Part shown: positions 41,018 to 48,181 of the stretch, piece by piece | How positions within the stretch are numbered: position 1 is the stretch's first letter | How the letters are laid out: every line of letters starts with the position of its first letter | Translations under genes and position numbers: made by a program | The notes under the pieces: model-generated | Seen by the model: the letters and a program-made list of their open reading frames with translations, nothing else | Database searches by the model: none | What the model was told of the DNA's origin: nothing | Assembly: GCA_030425825.1 (NCBI GenBank) | Contig: JAUHZY010000004.1 | Location: forward strand, 1 to 48,181 | DNA length: 48,181 nucleotides | Direction: 5' to 3' | Source of the DNA: Alphaproteobacteria bacterium | GTDB lineage: Bacteria; Pseudomonadota; Alphaproteobacteria; JAUHZY01

Positions 41018-42808
41018 ATGAAAAAAGTTTCTGGAACTAATATTGTTATCGTTGGTGGTGGACCTGCCGCGGTGTCGGCGATCGATCAATTGCTACACTC
41101 TTTTGAGGCTAATAATATTGCCTCAAATATAACAATTCATATTTTCGAAAAAGGTAATGTAATAGGTCCAGGGCTACCATATTCAAGTAAGGATAGTTGT
41201 TATTTGCTAAATTTACCAATAGATGTCATGGGATCTGGGTTTCATGGTGAATTAGACTTCAGAAATTGGTTAGAGGAACGGTCTGATTATAATACTAAAT
41301 CTGAGTACCCCCCGAGATATTATTTTGGGGACTACTTGAAAGATTTGTTTTTTTCTACCTGTGAAAAAGCAGGTCATATGGGCATAGAAATTAAAACTTA
41401 TATTCATTCTGAGGTTATTGATATTCAAAAAGATGAGTTTGGTTATAGGGTAGTATCGATGCATGAGGGAGGAGAAAATCTTATTCAAGGTGATTATATT
41501 ATTCTTTGTACAGGGCATATGCCACCCTCAAGTTATCAAAATCTCATTGGAAAAGAAAACTATATACATGACCCATGGTTACCAAAAGTATATGAAGGCC
41601 TTAAAAGTGATAGTAATATTGCCTTAATAGGCTCAAGACTTACCGCTATAGATGTTGTGTTAAAGCTACACTCTATTGGGCACCAGGGTGAGATAACAAT
41701 GTTCTCTAGGAGCGGATTACTTCCCGCAGTATTAGCTAAAACTATTGAACCATACCCTCTGAAATATTTAACATTAGAAACTTTTACTCGACTTACTAAG
41801 TTTGGATTATGTCCGCTTAAACTTGATGATCTAATAAAATTATTTTGTAATGAGATTGCTGATGCGGAAGGTCAAAATATAAAAGCTCTTTATGATTTGT
41901 ATCCATTTGACACGTTACAGGCTATAAAACGGAACCCATCTGCGGACACAATAACAACCTATACTAGAAAAGTTTCACCAATCGATTGGATTCAACGTGA
42001 AATTGAATCTTCTGAGATTAATAATAAAAAATGGCAGAGTGTTTTATTTGCTATATATCCAATAGTATCAGATATATGGGCAATGCTGTCAGATAGTGAC
42101 AAGGAAACCTTTTTAAAGGAATATAATAGTATTTTTATGACTTATTTGGCTGCATTTCCCTTGGAAAATGCCTACAAAATAAGAGACTTACTGATATCAA
42201 AACAGCTACGTGTTATTGGGGGATTATCTGATGTTAGGAAATCTGATGACAACCATTTTATGGTTGTTGCAGATTCAAAACAATATAAAGCAAAGTATTT
42301 ATTCAATGCCACTGGAACAGGATATAATCCTTATAGCATCCCTCTTTATAAAATGATGGGTGAACGAGGTCTTATTTCTAGACATGTTGGTGGTGGTATA
42401 TCAGTATGCCCCCACTCCTTAAAAACAATAGATAAATATGGCGTGGAAAATGATACGTTATTTGCTGTGGGGGAATTAACAAAAGGGTCATGCTTGTCAA
42501 CTACTGATATGACCAGGGTAACGATACAGATGGACAGAATAACAGAACAGATATCAACCGGCTTAAGAAATAGGCAGCGATACCCTAGGTCTTCTACTGG
42601 GACTTTGAATTTAGGTAGTTCAGTTTCATTTTTTAGAAATAGGCCTACCTCTAGCCCATCCGGAAAAAGGTGCATTCATCAGTCATCGAGGTTTTTTTCT
42701 AGTACGCTAAGGAGAGCCCCCTTACCACTAAAAATAGCTGGTGGAATCTTAGCCGGATCTTCTGTGTTATTTTTAGGCACATCTAATTCCTTTCAACTAA
42801 GGAAATAA
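41018..42808 (+). CDS. FAD/NAD(P)-binding oxidoreductase with C-terminal membrane tail
   Basis: The 596-residue protein starts with a dinucleotide-binding fold (NIVIVGGGPAAVSAIDQLL), then GPGLPYSSKDSCYLLNLP, ILCTGHMPP and NIALIGSRLTAIDVVLKL, the order of the FAD-NAD(P)-binding (NAD_binding_9) family, followed by a late NATGTGYNPYS motif. The reaction is not clear; flavin oxidation of a carrier-bound acid is possible. The last 70 residues form an Arg/Ser/Phe-rich stretch (SSRFFSSTLRRA) and a hydrophobic segment (IAGGILAGSSVLFLG) ending QLRK, like the tail of the upstream enzyme. AGAGGGG favours the ATG at 41018 over 41012. It lies in one operon with its neighbours. Confidence 0.75.
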   Translation: MKKVSGTNIVIVGGGPAAVSAIDQLLHSFEANNIASNITIHIFEKGNVIGPGLPYSSKDSCYLLNLPIDVMGSGFHGELDFRNWLEERSDYNTKSEYPPRYYFGDYLKDLFFSTCEKAGHMGIEIKTYIHSEVIDIQKDEFGYRVVSMHEGGENLIQGDYIILCTGHMPPSSYQNLIGKENYIHDPWLPKVYEGLKSDSNIALIGSRLTAIDVVLKLHSIGHQGEITMFSRSGLLPAVLAKTIEPYPLKYLTLETFTRLTKFGLCPLKLDDLIKLFCNEIADAEGQNIKALYDLYPFDTLQAIKRNPSADTITTYTRKVSPIDWIQREIESSEINNKKWQSVLFAIYPIVSDIWAMLSDSDKETFLKEYNSIFMTYLAAFPLENAYKIRDLLISKQLRVIGGLSDVRKSDDNHFMVVADSKQYKAKYLFNATGTGYNPYSIPLYKMMGERGLISRHVGGGISVCPHSLKTIDKYGVENDTLFAVGELTKGSCLSTTDMTRVTIQMDRITEQISTGLRNRQRYPRSSTGTLNLGSSVSFFRNRPTSSPSGKRCIHQSSRFFSSTLRRAPLPLKIAGGILAGSSVLFLGTSNSFQLRK

Positions 42809-42845
42809 CTATAATTAAAACTGGAGCGGGAGATAAGGAATAAAA

Positions 42846-44948
42846 ATGGACAATAAAGACAAGGATGTGAACAAGATTAGTAGTGATGTATTGTTATCCA
42901 TAATTAATGACCTACCAAACTATGTGTTCTATAAAGACAAAAACTTAATTTATCGCGCATGCAACAAAAATTTTGCAATTTATGCAGGATTTAAACAAGC
43001 AGATGAAGTAATTGGAAAATCTGACTATGAAATGCCGTGGAGCAAGCAAGAGGCTGAAATATATCAAAATGAAGATAGGCAGGTACTTGCAACAGGAAAG
43101 CCGCTTATTTCAAAAGAGGTCTCTATTAGTGTTGCTGGCGATCAGAGAAAACTATTAATTAGTAAATCACCTCTATTTTCTAAAAATAAAATAGTTAGTG
43201 GTGTCTTATGCATTTATATTGACATAACTGAAAAGAAAAGAGCAGAACTTGCTTTAATAGAATCAAATAAGAAATTAGAAATAGCAAATAAATCAAAATC
43301 AGAATTTATAGCTAATATGAGCCATGATCTTCGAACCCCTATTACAGGAATGCTAGGGATGGTTCAAGATATGCTGAATGTAGCCAATCAAACTAAATTC
43401 TCAATGAGCGAAGAGGGCTTTCAAGAATACAGATTTGCATTGCAAAATATTTCTGAAACTGTTTTGCATGATAGCGAGTTGTTAATGGGGGCTACCGATG
43501 AATTATTGCAGCTATGTAACGAAATATTAGAAGTGACCAGAATAGAATCTGGTTCTTTCGGTTACCATTTAGAGTCATTTGATATAAATGAATTAGTTGA
43601 GCACAACATTGAATTATTTAAACCAACCGCTCAACATAAAAAATTACAATTATCCTATGATATTGATCAGGATGTTCCCCGATATTTAAAAGGCTATCGT
43701 GTTTATTTAGATCGCATCTTATTAAACCTTGTTGGGAATGGGTTGAAGTTTACTGAAAAAGGTGAGGTTAAGATATGTGTTATGTTAGCAAATAACAATG
43801 GTACAGATATTTCTATTGGAACTAACATAAACTTAACAATTCTGGTAAAAGACACCGGCATTGGTATTCCAGAAGATAAGTTTGATGTGATTTTTGAACA
43901 TTTTTCTCGATTAACGCCATCTTATGAAGGATTATATAAAGGTGCAGGACTTGGTCTATATACAGTTAAGCGTTATGTTGAAGCGATGCAAGGTACCATA
44001 GAAGTTAATAGCAAACTTGGGGAAGGTACTTATTTTACCGTAGAATTGCCATTTACTGTTTCTGATCATACAGATTGCTCCAAAAAATCGATACTTTTTC
44101 CAACATCTGTTAAGCCAGCTACAGATAAAACTATTTTAAAATATCAGGCGAATGTTCCAAATGAAAACGCAATAGCTTCAATCCTTCTTGTTGAAGACAA
44201 TAAACTAGCTGCAATTGCAGTAACACTAAATTTAAAGACATTGAACTGCCATGTTGATACGGCAGAAGATGGATCGCAAGCTGTAAAAATGGCACAAGAG
44301 GGAAGTTATAACTTAATCTTTATGGATATTGGCCTGCCTGATTTTAGTGGAATAGAAGTCACTAAAAAAATTCGTGCATTGAATGACCCTGTCAAATCGC
44401 AAGTTCCTATTGTCGCTTTGACAGGGCATGCTAATAATCCAGAGATGCGTCAGGAGGCTATTGACGCTGGTATGCAAGAGGTATTGAGTAAACCGGCTCA
44501 ACCGTTGGAGTTAGAGTCTGTTTTGCAAAATTATGTGTTTAAAGTTGAGGAAAAAAAGCCGTCCACGCATCAACAGCCAACCCTAACCGATGAGACATCA
44601 AAAGCTTTGGCGGTGATTGATTGGGATGCTTGTGTTCGAATGTGTAACGGTGATCCTGAATTTACCCGTACAATGCTATCGATGATGGATGATGATTTGA
44701 CAAATGTCAAAGTGGTATTAGCAGAAGCTTATGCCAAACGTGATACAAAAGCATTGCGCGAAGAACTGCATCGCTCTCGTGGTGGTGTTTGTTATTTGAA
44801 GTTACCAGAATTAGAGCAAACCTTAAAAGTTTTCCATGAGGCGGTTAAAGCCGTTCCGCAGAATCCTGATCATTTAGAAAAAACCTACAGAGCATTGCAG
44901 CAAGCGATAGATAACTTTAAAGTGACGTGGTCGAAAGATTTTAAGTAA
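42846..44948 (+). CDS. Hybrid sensor histidine kinase (PAS-HisKA-HATPase-REC-HPt)
   Basis: The 700-residue protein has a PAS domain at 15-130 (NKNFAIYAGFKQADEVIGKS), HisKA with EFIANMSHDLRTP (His160), an ATPase domain (NLVGNGLKFTEKGEV; VKDTGIGIPEDKF; GAGLGLYTVKRYV), a receiver with LIFMDIGLPDFSG (Asp494) and VALTGHA, and a C-terminal HPt domain with LHRSRGGVCYL (His642). No membrane segments are seen, so it is probably cytoplasmic. It follows the FAD-type enzyme by 37 bp with GGAGATAAGGA upstream. The output response regulator is not in the window. PAS pattern and HPt type recall Legionella kinases. Confidence 0.9.
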   Translation: MDNKDKDVNKISSDVLLSIINDLPNYVFYKDKNLIYRACNKNFAIYAGFKQADEVIGKSDYEMPWSKQEAEIYQNEDRQVLATGKPLISKEVSISVAGDQRKLLISKSPLFSKNKIVSGVLCIYIDITEKKRAELALIESNKKLEIANKSKSEFIANMSHDLRTPITGMLGMVQDMLNVANQTKFSMSEEGFQEYRFALQNISETVLHDSELLMGATDELLQLCNEILEVTRIESGSFGYHLESFDINELVEHNIELFKPTAQHKKLQLSYDIDQDVPRYLKGYRVYLDRILLNLVGNGLKFTEKGEVKICVMLANNNGTDISIGTNINLTILVKDTGIGIPEDKFDVIFEHFSRLTPSYEGLYKGAGLGLYTVKRYVEAMQGTIEVNSKLGEGTYFTVELPFTVSDHTDCSKKSILFPTSVKPATDKTILKYQANVPNENAIASILLVEDNKLAAIAVTLNLKTLNCHVDTAEDGSQAVKMAQEGSYNLIFMDIGLPDFSGIEVTKKIRALNDPVKSQVPIVALTGHANNPEMRQEAIDAGMQEVLSKPAQPLELESVLQNYVFKVEEKKPSTHQQPTLTDETSKALAVIDWDACVRMCNGDPEFTRTMLSMMDDDLTNVKVVLAEAYAKRDTKALREELHRSRGGVCYLKLPELEQTLKVFHEAVKAVPQNPDHLEKTYRALQQAIDNFKVTWSKDFK

Positions 44949-44990
44949 ACAGGGCACGGTTTTGCGGAATTATTTAAGCCTAAGATTCTT

Positions 44991-45022
44991 ATAAGTGTGA
45001 TAATTGACATTATCACACTTAT
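44991..45022. promoter_or_regulatory. Long perfect inverted repeat after the kinase gene
   Basis: The arms ATAAGTGTGATAAT and ATTATCACACTTAT are exact over 14 bp around a 4-base loop TGAC. No T-run follows, so an operator for the downstream membrane protein and recombinase genes is more likely than a terminator; a weak terminator remains possible. Ends TGTGA/TCACA recall the palindrome at 38583. Confidence 0.55.
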
Positions 45023-45063
45023 TATGCTATAGTAATTTTATCTTTATTTTAAAGGTATTTTAG

Positions 45064-45672
45064 ATGGCTAGCCTAAATATCAATGGACATAGAATAAAGG
45101 TCCGGTGGTTTGAAACTATTTTGCCTTTATGGGATATGCATGGAAACGTTCGACGTGTTCCCAGAAACATTTATGATTTGACAGCCATTTTTGGCTGGTC
45201 AATGGCAGCACTATTTACATTACCATTAATGTGGCTGTTATCACACGTTCCATTTATTTGGCCAGAGATGTTAGGCGGCTTTGCGCTCACCATTTGTATA
45301 TGCGCTGGTGTCCATCCCTACCAAGACTACTTTAGAGCACTTTTTGTTTTAGTCATAACAAGTGCCTTGCTTTATTATCATGTTCAATTTGACATGCGCA
45401 TTTTTGGATTTCACGTCGAGAATTACATTTATTATCTTGTTATCACGGTTTGCTTGATCATATTGCTTAGACGATTTTACAACCATATTTGTTGGAAGCA
45501 AATTGACCACATGTGCGAAAAATACGGCATTCCACATTATGATCAGAAAACGCTGATGGATGCCCACGTGGGTTACGATACACATTATGGCGAAAAACAG
45601 CCATCCTATGACTCGTATCAAGAAGCCTTAAACGCTGACAACCAGAAAAAAACGAATCGAAATCAAGGGTAA
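45064..45672 (+). CDS. Polytopic membrane protein of unknown function
   Basis: The 202-residue protein has four or five hydrophobic segments between residues 38 and 140 (IFGWSMAALFTLPLMWLLSH; MLGGFALTICICAG; ALFVLVITSALLYYH; YYLVITVCLIILL) and a polar, Tyr/His-rich C-terminus. No family is recognised. It lies 4 bp before the recombinase gene and probably shares its transcript. Confidence 0.6.
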   Translation: MASLNINGHRIKVRWFETILPLWDMHGNVRRVPRNIYDLTAIFGWSMAALFTLPLMWLLSHVPFIWPEMLGGFALTICICAGVHPYQDYFRALFVLVITSALLYYHVQFDMRIFGFHVENYIYYLVITVCLIILLRRFYNHICWKQIDHMCEKYGIPHYDQKTLMDAHVGYDTHYGEKQPSYDSYQEALNADNQKKTNRNQG

Positions 45673-45676
45673 TGAC

Positions 45677-46891
45677 ATGTCTTATAAAAACCCCTCGCCT
45701 TTGTTTGATAGCATAGACTTTATTGATGACACCAAATGTCCTGCTGCTATTAGTGAGAATGACTTTAATGCAGCAAAACAGTTTTTAATCGCTTATAAAG
45801 GCACTCTTGCCACGTTTAATACCTATCGACGTGAGGTGGAACGTCTGATGCAATGGACAGCGATTGTTTCTAAAAAATCAATACGTGATCTTCGAAGAAA
45901 AGATTTGGAAAAATATATTCAATTTTGTCAAAATCCTCCTGTAAGATGGATTGGCACAAAAAAACCACCTCGATTTATCGATCAACATGGTTTGCGAATA
46001 CCAAATCCTGAGTGGCGTCCCTTTGTTGTTACTCTACCGAAAGCCGCACATCGCCAAGGAAAAAAGCCGAACGTAAAAGATTTTGAATTTTCAAACACAG
46101 CAATAAAAGATCTATTTGCAGTGCTAAGCACATTTTATAATTTTTTAATTGCTGAAGATTACACGGAGGTCAACCCCGTTTTACAAATACGACAAAAAAG
46201 CCGATTTATTCAAAGATCACAGACAGAAACAAAAATAAGGCGATTAAGTCAATTGCAGTGGGATTATGTGATTAGCGCTGCTGAGAAAATGGCAGCGAAC
46301 GATCCTGAGCAACACATGCGAACCTTTTTTATTATGAATGCGTTGTTTTCGATGTATCTGAGGATTTCTGAGTTAGCTGCCAGTAATCGTTGGACACCAA
46401 AAATGTGTGACTTTTATCGCGATCATGACAATGACTGGTGGTTTATTACTGTGGGTAAAGGCAATAAAAAACGTCAAATTGCTGTCAGTGACGCAATGCT
46501 GGCTGCATTAAAGGAATGGCGTCAGTATTTAAAACTTTCACCGCTGCCCTCACCTGCGGATCAGTCGCCTCTGTTGCCCAAGACCAAGGGTAAGGGCCCG
46601 ATAACAAGCACAACGTATATTAGAAGGTTGGTGCAAACGTGTTTTGATGCAGCCATCGAACACCTGCGGCAAGCCAATAAATTAGAAGAAGCCGAATCCC
46701 TACTTGATGCAACAGTGCACTGGTTGCGACACACAGGCATCTCAGAGGATGTTAAAACCAGACCCAGGGAGCATGTACGAGATGATGCTGGTCATAGCTC
46801 AAGTGCTATCACAGATCATTATATAAATATTGGGTTAAAAGAAAGGCATGACTCTGCAAGAAAAAAGCTTATTCGGAAAAAAGATAAGTAG
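45677..46891 (+). CDS. Tyrosine recombinase / integrase
   Basis: The 404-residue protein has an N-terminal SAM-like DNA-binding part (YKGTLATFNTYRREVERLMQ) and a catalytic domain with Arg229 (YLRISELAA), HWLRHTG (His348, Arg351), AGHSS (His373) and the nucleophile Tyr382 (DHYINIG). All catalytic positions are present. It may resolve plasmid multimers or mobilise DNA; no att site is obvious. AAGGG precedes the ATG. It converges on the photolyase fragment with a 27-bp gap. Confidence 0.9.
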   Translation: MSYKNPSPLFDSIDFIDDTKCPAAISENDFNAAKQFLIAYKGTLATFNTYRREVERLMQWTAIVSKKSIRDLRRKDLEKYIQFCQNPPVRWIGTKKPPRFIDQHGLRIPNPEWRPFVVTLPKAAHRQGKKPNVKDFEFSNTAIKDLFAVLSTFYNFLIAEDYTEVNPVLQIRQKSRFIQRSQTETKIRRLSQLQWDYVISAAEKMAANDPEQHMRTFFIMNALFSMYLRISELAASNRWTPKMCDFYRDHDNDWWFITVGKGNKKRQIAVSDAMLAALKEWRQYLKLSPLPSPADQSPLLPKTKGKGPITSTTYIRRLVQTCFDAAIEHLRQANKLEEAESLLDATVHWLRHTGISEDVKTRPREHVRDDAGHSSSAITDHYINIGLKERHDSARKKLIRKKDK

Positions 46892-46918
46892 CACATTATC
46901 ACAATGCCAAATAGCAAT

Positions 46919-48057
46919 CTATGAATTTTTTATAGCCTTATATGCTGCGAGTGCTTTCTCCCTTGATAGCGCTAAGTCTACAATTGGCTTTGGATACGTT
47001 TTTCCAATTTTAATATCCGCGTCCTGTAGCACTTCAGTTGGCGCTTCCCAAGGAGCATGAAGATATTTATCAGGCAGCGTCGACAACTCTGGTACATATT
47101 TCCGTGTATAGTCACCTTTGGGATCAAACTTCTTTCCTTGCGTAATCGGGTTAAAGATTCGAAAAAAAGGCGCGGCATCTGCACCACAACCCGCAACCCA
47201 CTGCCAGTTAGCGTTATTGCTTGCCAAATCAGCATCTACCAAGCAGTCCCAGAACCATTTTTCTCCCTCATGCCAGTGAATCAAACAATTTTTTACTAAA
47301 AACGAAGCAACAATCATGCGAACTCTATTGTGCATAAAACCTGTTTGCCACAACTCTCGCATGCCTGCATCAATGATAGGGTATCCAGTCATTCCACGTT
47401 GCCAAGCATTTAACAGCTTCTTACTTTTTCGCCAAGCAAAACTATTAAATTTTTTCTGAAGATTATCTCTCTCTAAGGTTGGGTAATAATATAAAAGGCT
47501 ATAGGAGAACTCTCTCCATCCTAGCTCACTCAAAAAACAATCCGTATTTTTATTCTGAGATAATTTCTTAACAGCATGCCATATCTGGTTGGGTGATATT
47601 TCCCCCCAGTGTAAATGCGGAGACAAACGTGATATTTTTTGTTTCGCAGGAAAATTTCTACCTTCAGAATAATCCGATAAATCTTCCTTGATAAACGATT
47701 TTAAGCGCTTCATTGCCATCGATTCGCCCACCTTCCAATGACTCATCATTGCTTCTACCCAGGTCTCATTCGGCAATAAATTCAGCGAATCAATGGTATT
47801 CAATCGCTCTTTATGAGACAAATACCCAATTTTATTCGGTTTTGGAATCGGGTTACGAGGCGGCATAAATTGTAAGCACCCTTTACGATAAAAGGGAGTA
47901 AAGACTTTATAGTTACCGCCACTCTTTTTTTCAATTTCCCAAGGCTCCCACAACAGGGATCCATTATGGGTAGTCACTATGATGCCATCATCACGTAGCT
48001 TGGACTTTAATGCAGTATCACGCTTTATTTGCCAAGGTTCATAGCAACGATTCCAAT
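46919..48057 (-). pseudogene. phrB: Photolyase gene, C-terminal fragment
   Basis: It encodes about 378 residues from NRCYEPWQIKRD to the stop, including TPFYRKGC, the FAD-binding SRLSPHLHWGEISPNQIWHA, ELGWREFSY, and NANWQWVAGCGADAAPFFRI followed by FNP, all typical of class I CPD photolyases. An in-frame GTG at 47977 is not the real start. The gene is cut at 48058 by the 251-bp element. The core domain is intact, but the N-terminal antenna domain is on separate DNA, so a functional enzyme is unlikely. Confidence 0.92.
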
Positions 48058-48181
48058 CGCCCGCTGTGGAAGAACCCCCAATTTTGTAGAGTAAAATATA
48101 GGCAGATTTCGTTAATTTATTGATCAGCCCTACAATGCTAAATCATTTTACCTTGTGAGTTACTAAGAATTTACTTGCAAT
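48058..48181. mobile_element. Left part of the same 251-bp MITE-like element
   Basis: The terminal inverted repeat is 48058-48092, preceded by the target duplication CCAAT at 48053-48057. The remainder runs to the window end and continues at position 1. It interrupts the photolyase gene between the Trp and Asn codons of its WNRCYEPW stretch; one copy of the target duplication belongs to the gene. Confidence 0.7.

Noticed and set aside
38967-42808. A complete non-ribosomal peptide cluster
   Set aside because: There is only one adenylation and one carrier domain, with no condensation, thioesterase or transport genes.
46919-47977. A complete short photolyase starting at GTG 47977
   Set aside because: Homology continues in frame upstream to 48052, so the GTG is internal and the gene is truncated.

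Overview
The window looks like a complete circular conjugative plasmid of about 48.2 kb, opened at an arbitrary point. The main reason is a photolyase gene whose three pieces lie at 4761-4528, 178-128 and 48052-46919, all on the minus strand. They join in frame into a 472-codon gene only if position 48181 is followed by position 1. The join also completes a 251-bp insertion with 35-bp inverted ends and a 5-bp target duplication. The DNA is AT-rich. The protein families (a LuxR-like ligand domain without HTH, a PAS-type hybrid kinase, a PARP-like protein, VirB/VirD4 and TraA conjugation genes, IS66 and ISKra4-like elements) suggest a gammaproteobacterium, perhaps host-associated and near the Legionellales. 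That placement is inference.

Layout. 1-127 and 48058-48181: halves of a small MITE-like element. 187-4527: a compound ISKra4-like unit carrying a PARP-like ADP-ribosyltransferase gene and an IS66 remnant, inserted into the photolyase gene with an 8-bp target duplication. 4880-6430: a SprT-like metallopeptidase gene between two palindromes, then a HigBA-type toxin-antitoxin pair. 6489-19713: one long minus-strand operon for a VirB/VirD4 type IV secretion system (virB11, B2, B3, B4, B5, B6, B8, B9, B10, four accessory genes, virD4), headed by a ribbon-helix-helix gene and a 53-codon ORF. 19714-21629: an operator-rich region and a plus-strand cassette of S24-type repressor, LuxR-like ligand domain and hotdog thioesterase.

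21659-27733 is the maintenance block: parA with a small partner, repA, an intact IS66 element (24284-26706), an HU-like gene, and a probable vegetative origin with four iterons and a DnaA box. A fifth iteron next to repA is now cut off by the IS66. 27740-29927: an AbiEi/AbiEii type IV toxin-antitoxin pair translationally coupled to a TraF-like signal peptidase. 29956-38163: the mobilisation block in Ti-plasmid style, traD and traC on one side, oriT, and then a 2387-residue TraA with relaxase, helicase and Toprim/primase parts.

38967-44948 is the most unusual cargo: an adenylation plus carrier-protein enzyme, an FAD/NAD(P)-binding enzyme and a PAS hybrid histidine kinase with HPt. The two enzymes end in similar Arg/Ser/Phe-rich tails followed by one membrane segment and a terminal Arg-Lys. 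45064-46891 carries a membrane protein and a tyrosine recombinase. No tRNA, rRNA or CRISPR array was seen.
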